Part shown: positions 35,078-48,451 of the stretch, in pieces
How the letters are laid out: each line of letters begins with the position of its first letter
How positions within the stretch are numbered: the first letter of the stretch is position 1
From: Echinometra lucunter
Lineage: Eukaryota > Echinodermata > Echinoidea > Camarodonta > Echinometridae
Length of the DNA stretch: 64,000 nucleotides
Assembly: GCA_029962745.1 (NCBI GenBank)
Contig: CM057152.1
Location: forward strand, 25,214,766 to 25,278,765
Reading direction: 5' to 3'
The notes under the pieces: model-generated
Database searches by the model: none
What the model saw: only the letters and a program-made list of their open reading frames with translations
What the model was told of the DNA's origin: nothing
Position numbers and translations under genes: made by a program

Positions 35078-35577
35078 NNNNNNNNNNNNNNNNNNNNNNN
35101 NNNNNNNNNNNNNNNNNNNNNNNNNNNNNNNNNNNNNNNNNNNNNNNNNNNNNNNNNNNNNNNNNNNNNNNNNNNNNNNNNNNNNNNNNNNNNNNNNNNN
35201 NNNNNNNNNNNNNNNNNNNNNNNNNNNNNNNNNNNNNNNNNNNNNNNNNNNNNNNNNNNNNNNNNNNNNNNNNNNNNNNNNNNNNNNNNNNNNNNNNNNN
35301 NNNNNNNNNNNNNNNNNNNNNNNNNNNNNNNNNNNNNNNNNNNNNNNNNNNNNNNNNNNNNNNNNNNNNNNNNNNNNNNNNNNNNNNNNNNNNNNNNNNN
35401 NNNNNNNNNNNNNNNNNNNNNNNNNNNNNNNNNNNNNNNNNNNNNNNNNNNNNNNNNNNNNNNNNNNNNNNNNNNNNNNNNNNNNNNNNNNNNNNNNNNN
35501 NNNNNNNNNNNNNNNNNNNNNNNNNNNNNNNNNNNNNNNNNNNNNNNNNNNNNNNNNNNNNNNNNNNNNNNNNNNNN
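35078..35577. other. assembly gap, exactly 500 N
   Basis: A run of 500 undetermined bases. The round length indicates a placeholder put in by a scaffolder, not a measured distance. Confidence 0.98.
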
Positions 35578-36344
35578 TTTTGTTCTTGCCGTCATTTCAT
35601 TATATCACAAATACAAAAAAAATGTACATATGAACTACATGTACACCAATGAATGCACAGAGTTCTGCTGCTGACGTTTATAAACTAATTTTCAGCTATA
35701 AAGGTATTAAATCTTTGTATTAACGGTGGAATTTTGCAATTTCGTACATTAAATTCAACAATCATAATAATTAGTTTTCTCTGTCACCTTTGTACTACAG
35801 GACTAAGAAATGACTATAATGCTCAAGTAGCATCCATAGAATAGTTACCAGTATCACGGTGCAATGAGGAAAGCCAGATCCAAAGAAAATATCAAACAAT
35901 GGTCATTATTATCCTCAGAATTAATTCAGCGTGCAGAGAGTTAATAATAACTTCATCCTCTGGATTAGCTGATAAAATGCTGGGTTATATCTTAAAATGT
36001 ATTATAAGTACTAATTTTAGGCACTAAAGTTACGAGTAAGTCTGTCGCACTTGTGAGCTCATATCAATATGGAACGTCCACTGAATAGTGTACCACACTT
36101 CTTAAAACATTGCACTCATGAATATTCATGATGCATTAATTCAAGGGCAGCTGGCTATGCTGAGTTGTGAAAAAAAAGACAGCCAGGCTGGGCTCGTTGC
36201 ATTTGCTGTAATGTGATAAAAAGACGTAGCTCGCATGTATCACCTGCCAAACAGCTCGGTATCTCTTTACTTTGACTAAAATTCCTGCCATATGTGCCAT
36301 GTTATCATTGAAAAAATTATTTGCAAATAATTTAAAATACTTTC

Positions 36345-36855
36345 TGACCCTACGACCTTTAACCTACATACCCAAAACTCTAATCAAACCGTCTACATAT
36401 GGGTGATACAAAGTAGGACTAAGTTTGAAGTTCATAACTCAAAAAGGTTCTCAAGATATCGTGTTAACAAGGCCAAAACCGGGATTTCAGAAGGGACCCC
36501 TGTGACCTTTAACCTTTCTGCCCAAAATCAAATCAGATTGTCTTCCTACGGTGATGGATACTAGTGTCTAGTTTGAAGTTCATACCTCAAATGTTTTTTC
36601 TTGAGATATCCTGTTAATGAGGCTAACACCTGAAATTTCATATATCTGACCTCTGTGATATTGACCTTTGACGTACATACCCAAAAAATCTAATGTGATC
36701 CTCTATCTGTGGTGATATATACCAGGACCAAGTTTGAAGTTCATACCTCAAACTGTTCTCAAAATATCATTAATAATGAAAAAGCAGACAGATGGACAGA
36801 CAACTCCAAAACATAATGCCTCTGGCACAACCTTCAGTGGGCGAAGGCATAAAAT
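36345..36855 (+). repeat. TGACCTTTGACC units (right copy of 23525-24045)
   Basis: Same three diverged units and degenerate terminal hairpin as in the left copy. Confidence 0.7.
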
Positions 36856-37895
36856 TTGTATGTCTAAACATGCTACAAATTCCTTGAGCAAGTTCATTCT
36901 GGGAACAGCATATATAGTCAAGACCAATAATCATGAACAACTGCAAGCAAATCACTGGTGTTTCAGTTCAATATTCTCATTCCAAACAAATTCTACATTC
37001 TCATATTATACACACCTTAAGTCTTGTATCTATACCCATCATTTGTAAGAACAACCCCTGGTGGACTGGGCCATAGGTTGCAGCTGAATGCAAAGGAGAC
37101 AAGACACAGACTTCACAAAATTAATATGCATTTCATGATTCATATAAGAGACTCCACAATAATGGTAGTTCAACATATGCCCCAGCCAATTGGTTCAGGC
37201 TTATATTTATTCAGAAATAAAGGGCTGAGTTTGGGATAATGTTTATGTCCTGGACTGATATTGGGCAGTCAGTTACTGATGCTGAAGCATGTGTCATGGT
37301 ACGAGTTAAGACCAACAAATTTTGGAGTCTCAAACATTGTATAAGCCAATATTTTAGCGATTTGGGGCATGTCTGACATATTAGTGAGTTATTTTCATGT
37401 TTAAATGATGTTTCTATATTTAAATATAGCCATTTTACTGAATGGAAGGAAAACATCGTGAAATTAGCAAAAATTAAACACCTCGAAAATTTGAACTTAT
37501 ACCGTACTGCATTTGATGTAGTGCAAGAGAATATGAAATCTAAGAAGCTCATTCCCATCAACATGACACATACACAGTGAAATTGCATTTCAAGCATTTA
37601 GTGTTTCCAAGGGAGAAATCTTGATAATATAGCTATTTTCATTTGAAAAATGTATAAGTACAACACTTTCCAGCAAAAATCTCCAAAGGTACGATCTTAA
37701 GTCATGTCCATAGCCAATACCATTCCTCCACATCACTTTTACATATATGCACAATGACTTCCTTTTCTCAGAAATGAACACTATTTCCAAAGCTTTCTCA
37801 AGCACTGAGAGTTGTCTTCAAAAAGGGAAGAGCATGAATTTAGAACGATGAACTTATCACTTCAGAATAGAAAAAAAATCATTATTGAGACATAC

Positions 37896-38001
37896 CTTTG
37901 TCACTAACCATTTGTCTAAGGTAAGCAAAGTCTACATCAGCAGTAAGATCAGCAGTGCCCGGTTCACTTAACACATCATGCAGCTTGTGATCTTTGAAAC
38001 C
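37896..38001 (-). CDS. NDUFAF7: NDUFAF7 exon E
   Basis: 106 nt between an AG acceptor (38002-38003) and a GT donor (37894-37895). It encodes DHKLHDVLSEPGTADLTADV within a 35-residue stretch, phase 0 to phase 1. It continues exon D (…GTKTDTLR) exactly as in vertebrate NDUFAF7, where RGFCDHKLHD follows GTKTDTF. This region lies in the C-terminal half of the methyltransferase fold. The long intron to exon D (7.9 kb) holds the TGACC elements, foldback, LINE fragment and tandem repeat. The following C-terminal exon is not found in the window. Confidence 0.92.
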
Positions 38002-38257
38002 CTACACGTCATCATAAAAAATCAAGAAGAAAAAAACTAGAAAAAATGTGTTGTATCCATAGGACACGGATGCCCCCGCTTAATGTGATTAGTATATTAA
38101 AGCATTTCTTTGTTATGTTATGAGATGTTGATTTCATTCTTCATCTTGCATTTAAAAAGTGAATTAAAGTCAGATGCACATTTGTGTATTTCAAAACCAA
38201 TAAATCAACTAGTGACATACCAAACTAGATGAATCCTTGACCACGCACGGTCAAAAT

Positions 38258-39102
38258 TTATGCCTCCGCCATTGTCAGATTGGAAATTATGGCACATTCA
38301 TGTTGATTTTTCTATTTTCATGTATAAAATGACATCTTTGACCTTGTGACCCCCAAATCTAATGAGACTATTATGAGACTTCCATATGCATACATGAGCC
38401 AAGTTTGGAGATGAGCCGTCGCAGAATTAAGTTATTGCAAGAACAAGCAATTTTCATGTATATAATGACCACAATGACCTTTGAACTTGAGACCCCAAAA
38501 TCTAATCAGATCATTGTCCCTCCCATATGCATACATAAGTCAAGTTTGAAGTTGATCCATCAAATGGTTGTTGAGTTATCGCGAGAACAAACCATTTCTA
38601 TGTACATCATGGCCTCTATGACCTTTGACCTTTGACCTTGAGACCCCCAAATCTAATCAGATCATTGTCCCTCCCATATGCATACATGAACCAAGTTTGA
38701 AGTTGATCAGTCAAATGGTTGAGTTATGGTGAAAATAAACCATTTCTATGTACATAATGACCTATGACCTTTGACCTTTGATCTTGTGACCCCAAAATCT
38801 AATCAGATCATTGTCCCTTCATGTGCATGCATGAGTCAAGTTTGAAGCCAATCTGTCAAATGGTTCATAAGTTATCGCAAGAACGAGCAATTTTATGGGT
38901 ATTATTACCTCTATGACCTTGACCTTTGACCTTGAGACACCAAAATCTAATCAGATCATTGTCCCTCCCATATGCATACACGAGCCCAGTTTGAAGTTCT
39001 AAGTTATCGCGAGAACGAAAACGGGACGGACGGATGTACGGACGGACGACCCTAAAAACATAATGCCTCCGCCAACCACCTACGCTGGGCGGAGGCATAA
39101 AA
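38258..39102. mobile_element. TGACCTTTGACC element with TATGCCTCCGCC ends (right copy)
   Basis: Counterpart of 25450-26293, with the same termini, hairpin and internal units. Confidence 0.75.
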
Positions 39103-39179
39103 ATTATGAATTCGAACTTTAGCTGTATGTCACTGCTGTCTAGTGACATACCAAAAATGATTAAAATCCATCAAACATT

Positions 39180-39854
39180 TCAGAAGTTATACGGATGGGA
39201 AACACTTTTTTGACTGATTTGCACATATAATGAAGTGTGACCTTTGACCTGCAGACTCCAAATTAAAACGTGACTTGTATTTTAGTGTCATCTACCTACA
39301 CACCAAAAATGATTAAAATAGGTCCAATATTTCTTGCAGTTATCGCACGGAAACCAATTCGCATTTATAATGAGCTGTGATCTTTGACCTTTGATCTGCG
39401 GACTCTGAATTCCAACTTGACCTGTATTTTAATGTCATCTACCTACACACCAAAATTTATTACAATCTGTCTAATATTATTCAAGTTATCGTGCGGAAAC
39501 CAATTTGGGAAGGACGGAAGGACGGACAGAAGGATGGACAGACAGGTGCAAGCTTAATGCTCCCTCCAGACTTTTTTCTGCAGGGGCATAAAAAAGAAGG
39601 CAATAGCCATAATGCGTCTCGCCACATTCGTGTGCAATCATTCTTCCAGGTAAATTGTGATATTTGATCTCATTTGACCTCTGACCTACAAATGTGACCT
39701 TTGACCCCAAATAACATTGAGGTCCCTGTAAAGCATCTACCATCCCAGTTAGGTTACAAAGGGGCTCATGGTTTGAAAGTTACCAACCCCAGTAGAAACT
39801 AGCAAGTAAACCTCATTTGACCTTTGACCCCCAAGTAACATTGAGGTCCCTATA
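39180..39854 (+). repeat. further TGACC repeat units (right copy)
   Basis: Counterpart of 26380-27051, including the aggtccctata junction where the foldback is inserted. Confidence 0.7.
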
Positions 39855-41667
39855 CCGTGTGTCCCTCCAAAAAACTTACACTTTTGAAATGGCTGCCAAA
39901 TAAAAATTATGTGATTCTGGCGGAAAAGGTTTATATTTATGGATAGCTCATGGACTCAACTTTCACATGAGACCAAAAAGGCTGAAAATAATTCATGCTT
40001 GGGTGAGCACTGCTCACTTTTGTAAAGGGTATGAAAATTAGGTTGCGCAGGAATTGCCCCTTCCAATTTGTGAGAGGTAAGTCCTTTGGAGGTTACAAAA
40101 TTGAGGGTGATATGATAAATTCATGATCGGTTGCAATCAGTTTAGGTTTGCTGAGTGAATTTTATGGTTTATTAAATCAAAATTTTATGCATGAGTGAAC
40201 AGGAATTGCATTCATTATTGTAGCATTGTACCTTTCCCTGGTAGACTCAGTGGTGTGTTCATGGGAGTCAGGATTGGGTGATGGTACATGGTGCAGGGGA
40301 GGTGAGATGTAAGGTAGGACTTTGTTGGGTAGATGGGATAAGGGTTAAGAGGACATGCATGCCCCCCCCCCCTCTCTCTCTCTCTCTCTTCCTGGGTGTG
40401 CTTGTGCATATCTTGACAATTCATATCCGTTGGTCTACTCTCCAAAATATCCCGACGACATTCCCTCATCCCGAATTCTACCTGCATTTCCAAAATTGGA
40501 CTGGGACTGGGACTGGTATCACACATTGACACCTGAAGTCAATCGCATTCTATCGGTCAATCAATCAATACCGTAAGTTAGACAATTCAACATTTGAGGT
40601 ATCAGTCAACTTATCAACATGTATCAATCAATTAATCAATAAAGCATTCAGTCACAATCAGCTGTTTCAATCAATGAATGATTCAATAAATCAATCATAA
40701 TTAATCAGTACTCAACTCAGTCAATCACTCAATCAAACAGTACATAACCAACCAGCTCATTTTATAGCATTAGCAGTTGAGTTTTGGACAAGGAAATACG
40801 GCTACAGTGTAACACAAATTGGTACTAAATATGAAACATGTCAGGTCTTTTGTTTTTCAGTTCAATTTCATTCATTCAATTTGTACAGCTGTTTTAGATT
40901 CCATCCTTGTAAGAGAAAAAAGAGGGGAAATAACTGAGAATGGAAACTGAAAATCAAAGTCTGCTAGTTCAATGGTCACATGTCCACCTCCTCCTTCGAT
41001 GCACAATTTTGCTCTCTTATAAGGGATAAGGGAAGGTGGTTTGGATATTTTTGGAGTGGAGACCAAAGAATTGTGAATTGTCAAGATATGCACACAGGAA
41101 ACAAGAGAGAGAGAGAGGAGAGAGAGAGAGAAAGAGAGGAGGGGGGGGGGGCGGGGTGCATACTGTCCTCTTGACCCTTATCCCATCTAGCCAACAAACT
41201 CTTACCCTATCTCACCCCCCCCCCCCCTGCAACATGTACTATCACCCAATCCTGACTCCCATGAACACACACTGAGTCTACCAGGGAAAGGTACAATGCT
41301 ACAATAATGAATGCAATTCCTGTTCACTCATGCATAAAATTTTGATTTAATAAAACATAAAAATTCACCCAGCAAACCTAAACTGATCGCAACTGATCAT
41401 GAATTCATCATATCACCCTCAATTCTGTAACCTCCAAAGGATCATCTCTCACAAATTGAAACGTGCAATTCCTGTGCAACATAATTTTCATACCCTTTAG
41501 AAAAGTGAGCAGTGCTCACCCAAGCATGAATTATTTTCGGCCTTTTTGGTCTCGTATGAAAGTTGAATCCATGAGCTATCTATACATGTAAACCTTTTCC
41601 TCCAGAATCATGTATTTTTTATTTGGCAGCCATTTCAAAAGTGTAAAGTTTTTTGGGGGACACACGG
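39855..41667. mobile_element. foldback element (right copy)
   Basis: Counterpart of 27052-28839. Ends ccgtgtgtccctcc and gggggacacacgg are flanked by TA on both sides. It is slightly longer because of homopolymer and loop differences. Confidence 0.85.
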
Positions 41668-42098
41668 TAGAGCAAATACCATCCAAGTCTGGTTTCAAAC
41701 GGGCAAATGGTCATAAAGTTATTCTAGTTTTTATATAAGCATTATATACGAACAGAAGGACGCCACTATGGATCGCTTACTCTCGCTCCACCTCAGCTCG
41801 ACAAAAATGAATTTTCACCACTTTTTCTGTCATAAGGTTACACAGAGCTCACACTAATCCTATATATAAAGTGCAATAGGGTAATAAGAATGAAACTTCA
41901 GTTTCAGTTTCGCATATGTTTCCATACAATAGATTCACATTTCTATAATGAAAACATGTCTTCAGTATACATAAATGGTTATTTGTCAGAATGTTTATAA
42001 GTAGAGGCTGTAGGTAAGGTGATCCCTTATTGCCATATTTATTTTGTGTTGTGTGCTGAAATTGTGGCAGTTATGGTTTGTCAAAAAATTATATTTCA

Positions 42099-43340
42099 GG
42101 TATAGATACTGAAGGAAATATTCAGAAAATTACTCAGTATGCAGATGATACAACCCTTTTCTTAGATGGATCAAATGAGCCTCCGTACAGTGCCCCCATC
42201 TGTGCTTGAGAATTTTTATCAAGGACTGAAAATTAATGAAGGTAAAACTAAAATTGTTTGGATTGGATCAAAAAAATATAGCCCATACAGAATCAAACCA
42301 AAAATGAAACTCTTGTGGGTTGACAATGGTTGCTTCACATGTTTAGGTATAAACTTTTCTTTAAACTTGAATAACAGTGTATCTTTAAATTATATTCCAG
42401 CCCTAAATAAGGTAAAATGCCTAATTCAAGTTTGGTGAAACAAGAACATAACCCCATTAGGTAAAGTAACTCTTGTTCAAATATTTTTTCCTTCACAATT
42501 TAATTATTTAATTTTGTCCTTGTCAAATCCATCACCTGTGTTTATAAAAGAACTGTATAGACTCCTATTCAGTTTTTTGTGGAAAAAAAATCCAATTGTA
42601 TCAAAAGAATTCAGATGTATAATTCCTATATGGAAGGCGGTGTGAAGATGGTAAACAGTGAATGTTTCTTTTCTTTGCTAAAACTAACCTGGATTCAAAG
42701 AATGTATAATGGATTCATTGACGGTATATGCTTAAATTCTTTTTTGAATGCTTATTCTCAGATTGCAATTTTTCACTTTATAGTCATGGCTATTTATAAG
42801 AGTTTGTTGATCTAATAATGAATCCATTTTGGAAAGATGTAATTTCTTCATGTGTAGTTTTAGGAAAGCAAATAGATGCTTCAGTAAAAGAGAATTTCTT
42901 TCTGAACTCCTTTGTCACAATGAAGACATTGTTATAAATAGAAATCTTGTTAATTTCAGACACTGGAGCCAAAAGGGTTAAAGATATGTCAATGACTTAA
43001 TTGGGACAGATGGTTAGGTTTTAAGTAGACAAAGAATTATTATTGAAAAATACAATATTTCCATTGACTACCTAACATATTTCATTATACAACAAGAGAT
43101 AAGTGAAAAGTTGGAAAGTTTTTCACAACCTGTCGATGTTTTTGTCAAGTTAACCACCCCCACTTAGACCACATATTAGTATTTTGATGAAGCAATGTAA
43201 AAGGATGTATTACAAATATTTATGTTCCAATGGTGAAGGAAAAGGTATTGAATAACGTTCAAAGGAAAGAAAGAGGGGAAGAGAAAATCCAAAAATAAAT
43301 TTCACTAGAGAAATGGTGTTGTTTTAATTCTATACCATTT
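42099..43340 (+). pseudogene. Tx1/L1-clade LINE reverse transcriptase fragment (right copy)
   Basis: Counterpart of 29273-30520. Here the INEGKTKIVWIGSKK frame and the GGVKMVNSECFFSLLKLTW frame are slightly cleaner, but frameshifts remain, so the element itself is decayed independently of assembly error. Confidence 0.75.
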
Positions 43341-43454
43341 CAAACAATACAAGCACATCAGTGATGTGGTGCTCATCAAGCATCTGGCAAAGAAATTCAC
43401 ACAATTTTAATTTTCACCAATTTGACACTATAATGATTAGCAAAACTTCTAGAT

Positions 43455-44883
43455 ATCTTCAAATTTTTGCAACAAAATTTTAAAATTCTGTGTAGAAGTT
43501 CGGTGTACCTCACATAGCTCTACCAAATGAAACCAAAAAAATCGAGCTCGGTCAACAAATGAAGGAGAAGAAGCATTTTTTGTGATTTTCGAATAAATTT
43601 TGCATAAGTTAGCGTAAATAATTTTTTAGACAAAATTTCAAAATTCTGTGTAGAAGTTCAGTGTACCTCATGTAGCTCTACCAGATGAAACAAACAAAAA
43701 AAAAATCAAAATCAGTCCACAAATGAAGAAGCATTTCTTCTAATTTTTGAATAAATTTTGCATAAATTAGCATAATTTTTGCAACTATATTTCAAAATTT
43801 TATGTAGAAGTTCGGTGTACCTCACATAGCTCTACCAGACAAAACAAAACAAAAATCATTGTGGTTCGACAAATGAAGCAGAAGAAGCATTTTTTTGTGA
43901 TTTTCGAATAAATTTGGCATAAATTAGCATAATTTTTGTGACAAAATTTCAAAATTCTGTGTGGAAGTTTGGTTTACCTCATGTAGCTCTACCAGATGAA
44001 ACCAAAAAAAAAAAAAATCAAAATCAGTTGACAAATGAAGAAGCATTTTTTGTCACTTTGGAATAAATTTTGCATAAATTAGCAAATTTTTGCAACAAAA
44101 TTTCAAAATTTTTTGTAGAAGTTCAGTGTACCTCACATAGCTCTACTAGATGAAACAATAAAAAAAATCATAATCGGTCGACAAATGAAGCAGAAGAAGC
44201 ATTTTTTGTGATTTTCGAATAAATTTCGCATAAGTTAGCATAAATAATTTTTTTAAAACAAAACTTCAAAATTCTGTGTAGAAGTTTGGTGTACCTCATG
44301 CAGCTCTACCAGATGAAACCCCCCCCCCCAAAAAAAATATCAAAATCGGTCGACAAATGAAGAAGCATTTCTTGTCATTTTTTAATAAATTTTGCATAAA
44401 TTAGCATAATTTTTGAAGTTCGGTGTACCTCACAAAGTGCTACCAGATGAAACAAAAAAAAAATCAAAATCGGTCGACAAATGAAGCAGAAAAAGGAAGT
44501 TTTGTGATTTTCGAATAAATTTCACATAAGTTAGCGCAAATAATATTTTAGACAAAATTTCAAAATTCTGTGTAGAAGTTCAGTGTACCTCATATAGCTC
44601 TACCAGATCAAACCCCCCAAAAAACAAACAAAATCGGTCAACAAATGAAGCATTTTTTGTGATTTTCGAAAAATGTGCATAAATTAGCACATTTAATGAG
44701 TTTCAAAATTCTGCGTAGAAGTTTTGAATCTCCCACCTAGTGTCATCATATAATGCAAACGGAATTGAAATTGGGTAAGAAACGATGAAGAAGAAGCATT
44801 TTGAAATTGTGGATGACGATGGACGCCAGACGATGGACGCTGGACGCCACGCCACGGCATTCGGGCCGGATGAGCTAATAAGA
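43455..44883. repeat. ~155-bp tandem repeat (right copy)
   Basis: Counterpart of 30630-32060 with the same number of units and the same end sequence. Confidence 0.9.
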
Positions 44884-45945
44884 CATTACAATCAGGTGGT
44901 TCCAATACTGCTTATTCAATTTCATTACCCCAACAAATTTGTATTTGTGCAAAATCCAAGTTAAATCAAGTAGTACTTGTACATTCTGTTCATCCCATGA
45001 TGAAACTATCTGATATTTTTTTCTTTGAATGTCACCTTGTTAGGAGTGTATGGCAATACCTTGGAAAGTAATTGTTTGAAAGATGCAAACCTGTATCAAA
45101 ATTAACTAAAGAAAATGTTCTTTTTGGAATTACACCCACTTAGTTTAATAGAGCCTTAAATACTTATTATTTTGGTAAAATGGATGATATATATGTATAA
45201 AATTAAATTGGCTGGAATTCGCCTCATGCCACAGAAAATCCTTAACAAGGTAAAGAATTATTTCATGTATGAGAAAGCTATTTCTTGTGAAAACTTGAAG
45301 CAAGATTCTTTTGAAAGATGTTGGTCAAACGTGATAAGTCTTTTCGACTAATGTCGAAAAGATGTTTTTATTTGGCAATGTTTGATACAGTTTTGCATCT
45401 TCAGCTCTGGTTCTCTACTAATATTGTAATTATGTTTTTGTACTGATAGTGATACATTATGTTATTTCATCGCAAGATTGCATGTGATGAGTCATTGTTT
45501 TGTTATTGTTATACACCCAATAGCTGATTTTTTGCACATTATGAATGCAAATGTAAACAGAACTTTTATTTAATAAAATGCCCTACTGTTGGGGAAACAT
45601 GGTTAAAGCAAAATAAACCAATTTCTTTTAAATTCTTTCAGCTTGCATCCCATAAAGTCCTAATATCCATTTTAAATCTGCAAATATTCACAAATGCAAT
45701 AATTTTGCATACTTTAAAGGAGCACTTAACAATTCATCATAGATAATGCTGCTATAAGTTCTATACTACAATGTAAGTATCGTGGGTTTGATAGGAATGG
45801 TAGTTTAGCGATATTGATTCCCTCCAAGTATCTGCAATATTGAAGAACATATAAATATGAACTAATAAAACAGTAAATTATTTGAATATATGTCATGATT
45901 ATACACAAAATCTTGGATAAAGAGGGCTTTTGAAGTGAAATTTAC
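44884..45945. other. NDUFAF7 intron D-E, proximal part
   Basis: AT-rich intronic sequence, no other feature seen. Confidence 0.5.
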
Positions 45946-46089
45946 CCTTAATGTGTCGGTTTTGGTCCCATCATGTCCATAGTCCACAATGAGTGCCATA
46001 CCACCATTGCTGTAGATTCGATTAGCCATTTCTTGGACTATGACTGCTGCAGCTGGACATACCTCTACATGGTCTCGAGTTTCAGAAGC
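45946..46089 (-). CDS. NDUFAF7: NDUFAF7 exon D
   Basis: 144 nt (48 codons, phase 0 to 0) between an AG acceptor (46090-46091) and a GT donor (gtaaat, 45944-45945). It encodes ASETRDHVEVCPAAAVIVQE, then MANRIYSNGGMALIVDYG, then HDGTKTDTLR. The vertebrate protein has ETRDHVEVCP, then ALVADYGHDGTKTDTF, so the order and length agree. Intron C-D is 378 bp. Confidence 0.95.
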
Positions 46090-46467
46090 CTAGCAGCAAG
46101 TATAAATGATTACAGTGGAAAGTCCAGATGATGATGAAGAGAAATGGAAGCATTGTAAATGACCTTTGCTATATATATATATATATATATACTTTGCTAC
46201 GAAACAGTACGTATGGTTAAATACAGTGTCTGCAAATTGCACTCTTGGGAAGTTCAGATAATGGAATAGATGTCTTTAAGTTTTTAAAAGGTTCAGACAT
46301 CTCCTGGGCTAAGAGATCCATATTTCATCAGATTAATTCATGAACTAATAATGCTAAATGGAGTGGAAATCTGCTAAAGACAACTGGAACAAGATTTACA
46401 CCTAACCATATTGGATGAGAAAAGTGTCCCATTTGGAATAATTAAGGAATAAAAGTTCAAATCTAAC

Positions 46468-46587
46468 CTGGATATATAAATTGGAAGCCGGTGTTGGAGC
46501 TGGTGAAAGCACAAACCTCAGATCATGTGCACTGTTTGAATCATCGTCAATATCAACCATTATTTCTCGCCACCCTGTAGAAGTTTT
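46468..46587 (-). CDS. NDUFAF7: NDUFAF7 exon C
   Basis: 120 nt (40 codons, phase 0 to 0) between an AG acceptor (tttacag, 46588-46589) and a GT donor (gttaga, 46466-46467). It encodes KTSTGWREIMVDIDDDSNSA and HDLRFVLSPAPTPASNLYIQ. The GWREVFVDID ... LRFVLAPSATPA block of vertebrate NDUFAF7 is clearly matched. Intron B-C is only 233 bp. Confidence 0.95.
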
Positions 46588-46820
46588 CTGTAAACCGTGA
46601 TTTTTTTAAAGAAACAAAACAAAAAACATACAAAATAGGAAAAAACCCACATTTTCAGTAATCGCCATGAAGATATGCATAAATCAAAACATTCAATATA
46701 CAGATGTAGAGATTCTTGTAAACATAAAGATATATATATTTATCAAAATCTGAATCAAACTGTACAAAACAAAAATAAACATTGTTTTATTTATTCGTGA
46801 ATTGTCAAAAACCTGCATAC

Positions 46821-46879
46821 CTGAAATTTGTGAATGGGTAAGGCATCAAAGAACTCATGAGCAAGGAAGCATGTGAAAC
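46821..46879 (-). CDS. NDUFAF7: NDUFAF7 exon B
   Basis: 59 nt (phase 1 to 0) between an AG acceptor (tgttttgccaag, 46880-46881) and a GT donor (gtatgc, 46819-46820). With the last nucleotide of exon A it encodes GFTCFLAHEFFDALPIHKFQ. Vertebrate NDUFAF7 has YLAHEFFDVLPVHKFQ here, a core motif of the family next to the SAM-binding fold. Confidence 0.95.
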
Positions 46880-47532
46880 CTTGGCAAAACAGAAATGACA
46901 AAAATCATTTTTCAGCAAAGTGAAGAATTGTACATCTCCTCATATCAATGTAGATTATATTGTAAATAAAACATAAAAGTAAAATTTATCATTTTTGAAT
47001 GACAAAGCTTAATTCTTATAATTCTTTATGAATTTTGGAAGAAAAAGTTAACCTTTTTACTACCGACTTACATGTATCTAGTTCCCATAGGCTTAATACA
47101 GAAGCATCATGTTCCATTAGAAATAGGTTAATATTCAAGTTCAGTTAGAAATGAAACTACAATTTTACTATTACAGCACTCAAGAAATATTCAAAATACA
47201 GTAATCAATACTCGTACTGGAAGGATATCAACAAGGCTTTAGGGCACATTTAGGAATCACTCTGAGAGTTCCAGATTATTTAATCTTGGCACCATAAAGT
47301 AACAATCTAAGATGTTAGTACAATCACAGGGTACTTCATGTATATGACTAATTCAGTAATGTCAGACTGCACAAGGACAGTAGCAGTAAAGAGTGAAGAG
47401 TCTGAAAACCCCTCAAAGTCAACAAGTGTAAATAAGCACAAAACAAAAACTAGGTTCCCCCTAAAACAAATCTCTGTAATTTTATAATCTGGAACCTTTG
47501 AGGAAATCTGAACAGAGAATCTTGGAGTAGCT

Positions 47533-48451
47533 ATACTTCTCAGCTACATTTTATGTAAAATTCAGGGGAAATCATTCAGTCACGCTTCAGTGAACATGCC
47601 CTAAAAAAATGGTCACTTTTTAAACTTCATAAGCCTAATTTCATAACTGTGATTCAATGATACTGGAACAAATTTCTTATTTTTAGCATTAGAAGGCATG
47701 TGAACATATGTTTTATGTGCTTCCTAACATACCAAATAACCTCCAGCAATATGTTCATAATACGGAATGACTATAAATTATTTCATTATTTGATTATTAA
47801 CAGTTAAAGTGATCCATATGAGATTATGACAAATGTGATTTAAGATGTCAGGGCACTGGCATTAATCCCTGGGGATTGGGTTGTGTACAAAATATACCCC
47901 CACTTTTTAAAAAAGAAATAGGATCATTGAAACATGTATATACCGGTATACACTATGAACATAGTACAATATGAACATAATAAAAATGTTATTCATATGA
48001 TTTTTAGTGCACAAAAACAAAGCAATACTTACTTCACAATTAACATGGTAATATTTTGTTTTTATTATGTGTTCACTCAACTGTTAAATAATAGGTATCA
48101 TTGGCAAAAGTCGGAAAACTCCCTTTAAAAATATGAATTCCTTCGCATTAGATCAAATTTACCACGCAAAAGATGTCAAAACTGCAGTTTTTGCAATTTT
48201 CGCCTTGTGCTCACTCAATCGTGAAATTTGGTGCACAAGTCATTTGGTATGTATATAGGAAGCACATAAAACATGTGTTACATGCCTTCTAATGCTGAAA
48301 ATTCCAAATTTGTGCCGATATCATTGAATCAAAGTTATGATATACGGCTTGTGAACTTTAAAAAGTGACCATTTTGCATTTAAGGCATATTCACTGAAGT
48401 GTGACTGACGGTTTTCTCCTGAATTTAACATGAAATGTAGGTGAGAAGTAT
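47533..48451. repeat. inverted repeat with ~205-bp arms
   Basis: The left arm starts atacttctcagctacatttt (47533) and runs to about 47738 (cttcctaacataccaaat). The right arm is its diverged reverse complement, 48243-48451, ending aaatgtaggtgagaagtat. The loop holds the point where the duplicated block ends (47918). It could be a TIR element or two copies of one repeat in opposite orientation. Confidence 0.7.

Larger units (their letters stand above)
35578..47918. repeat. 12.3-kb duplicated block, right copy
   Basis: Same content and order as 22759-35077. Its NDUFAF7 exons B-E are all intact and in frame, so this copy is the better sequence for exons B-D. It continues to the right without a break into intron A-B. 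Confidence 0.95.

Noticed and set aside
35008..35674. Apparent reading frames of about 200 codons
   Set aside because: They run through the 500 undetermined bases.
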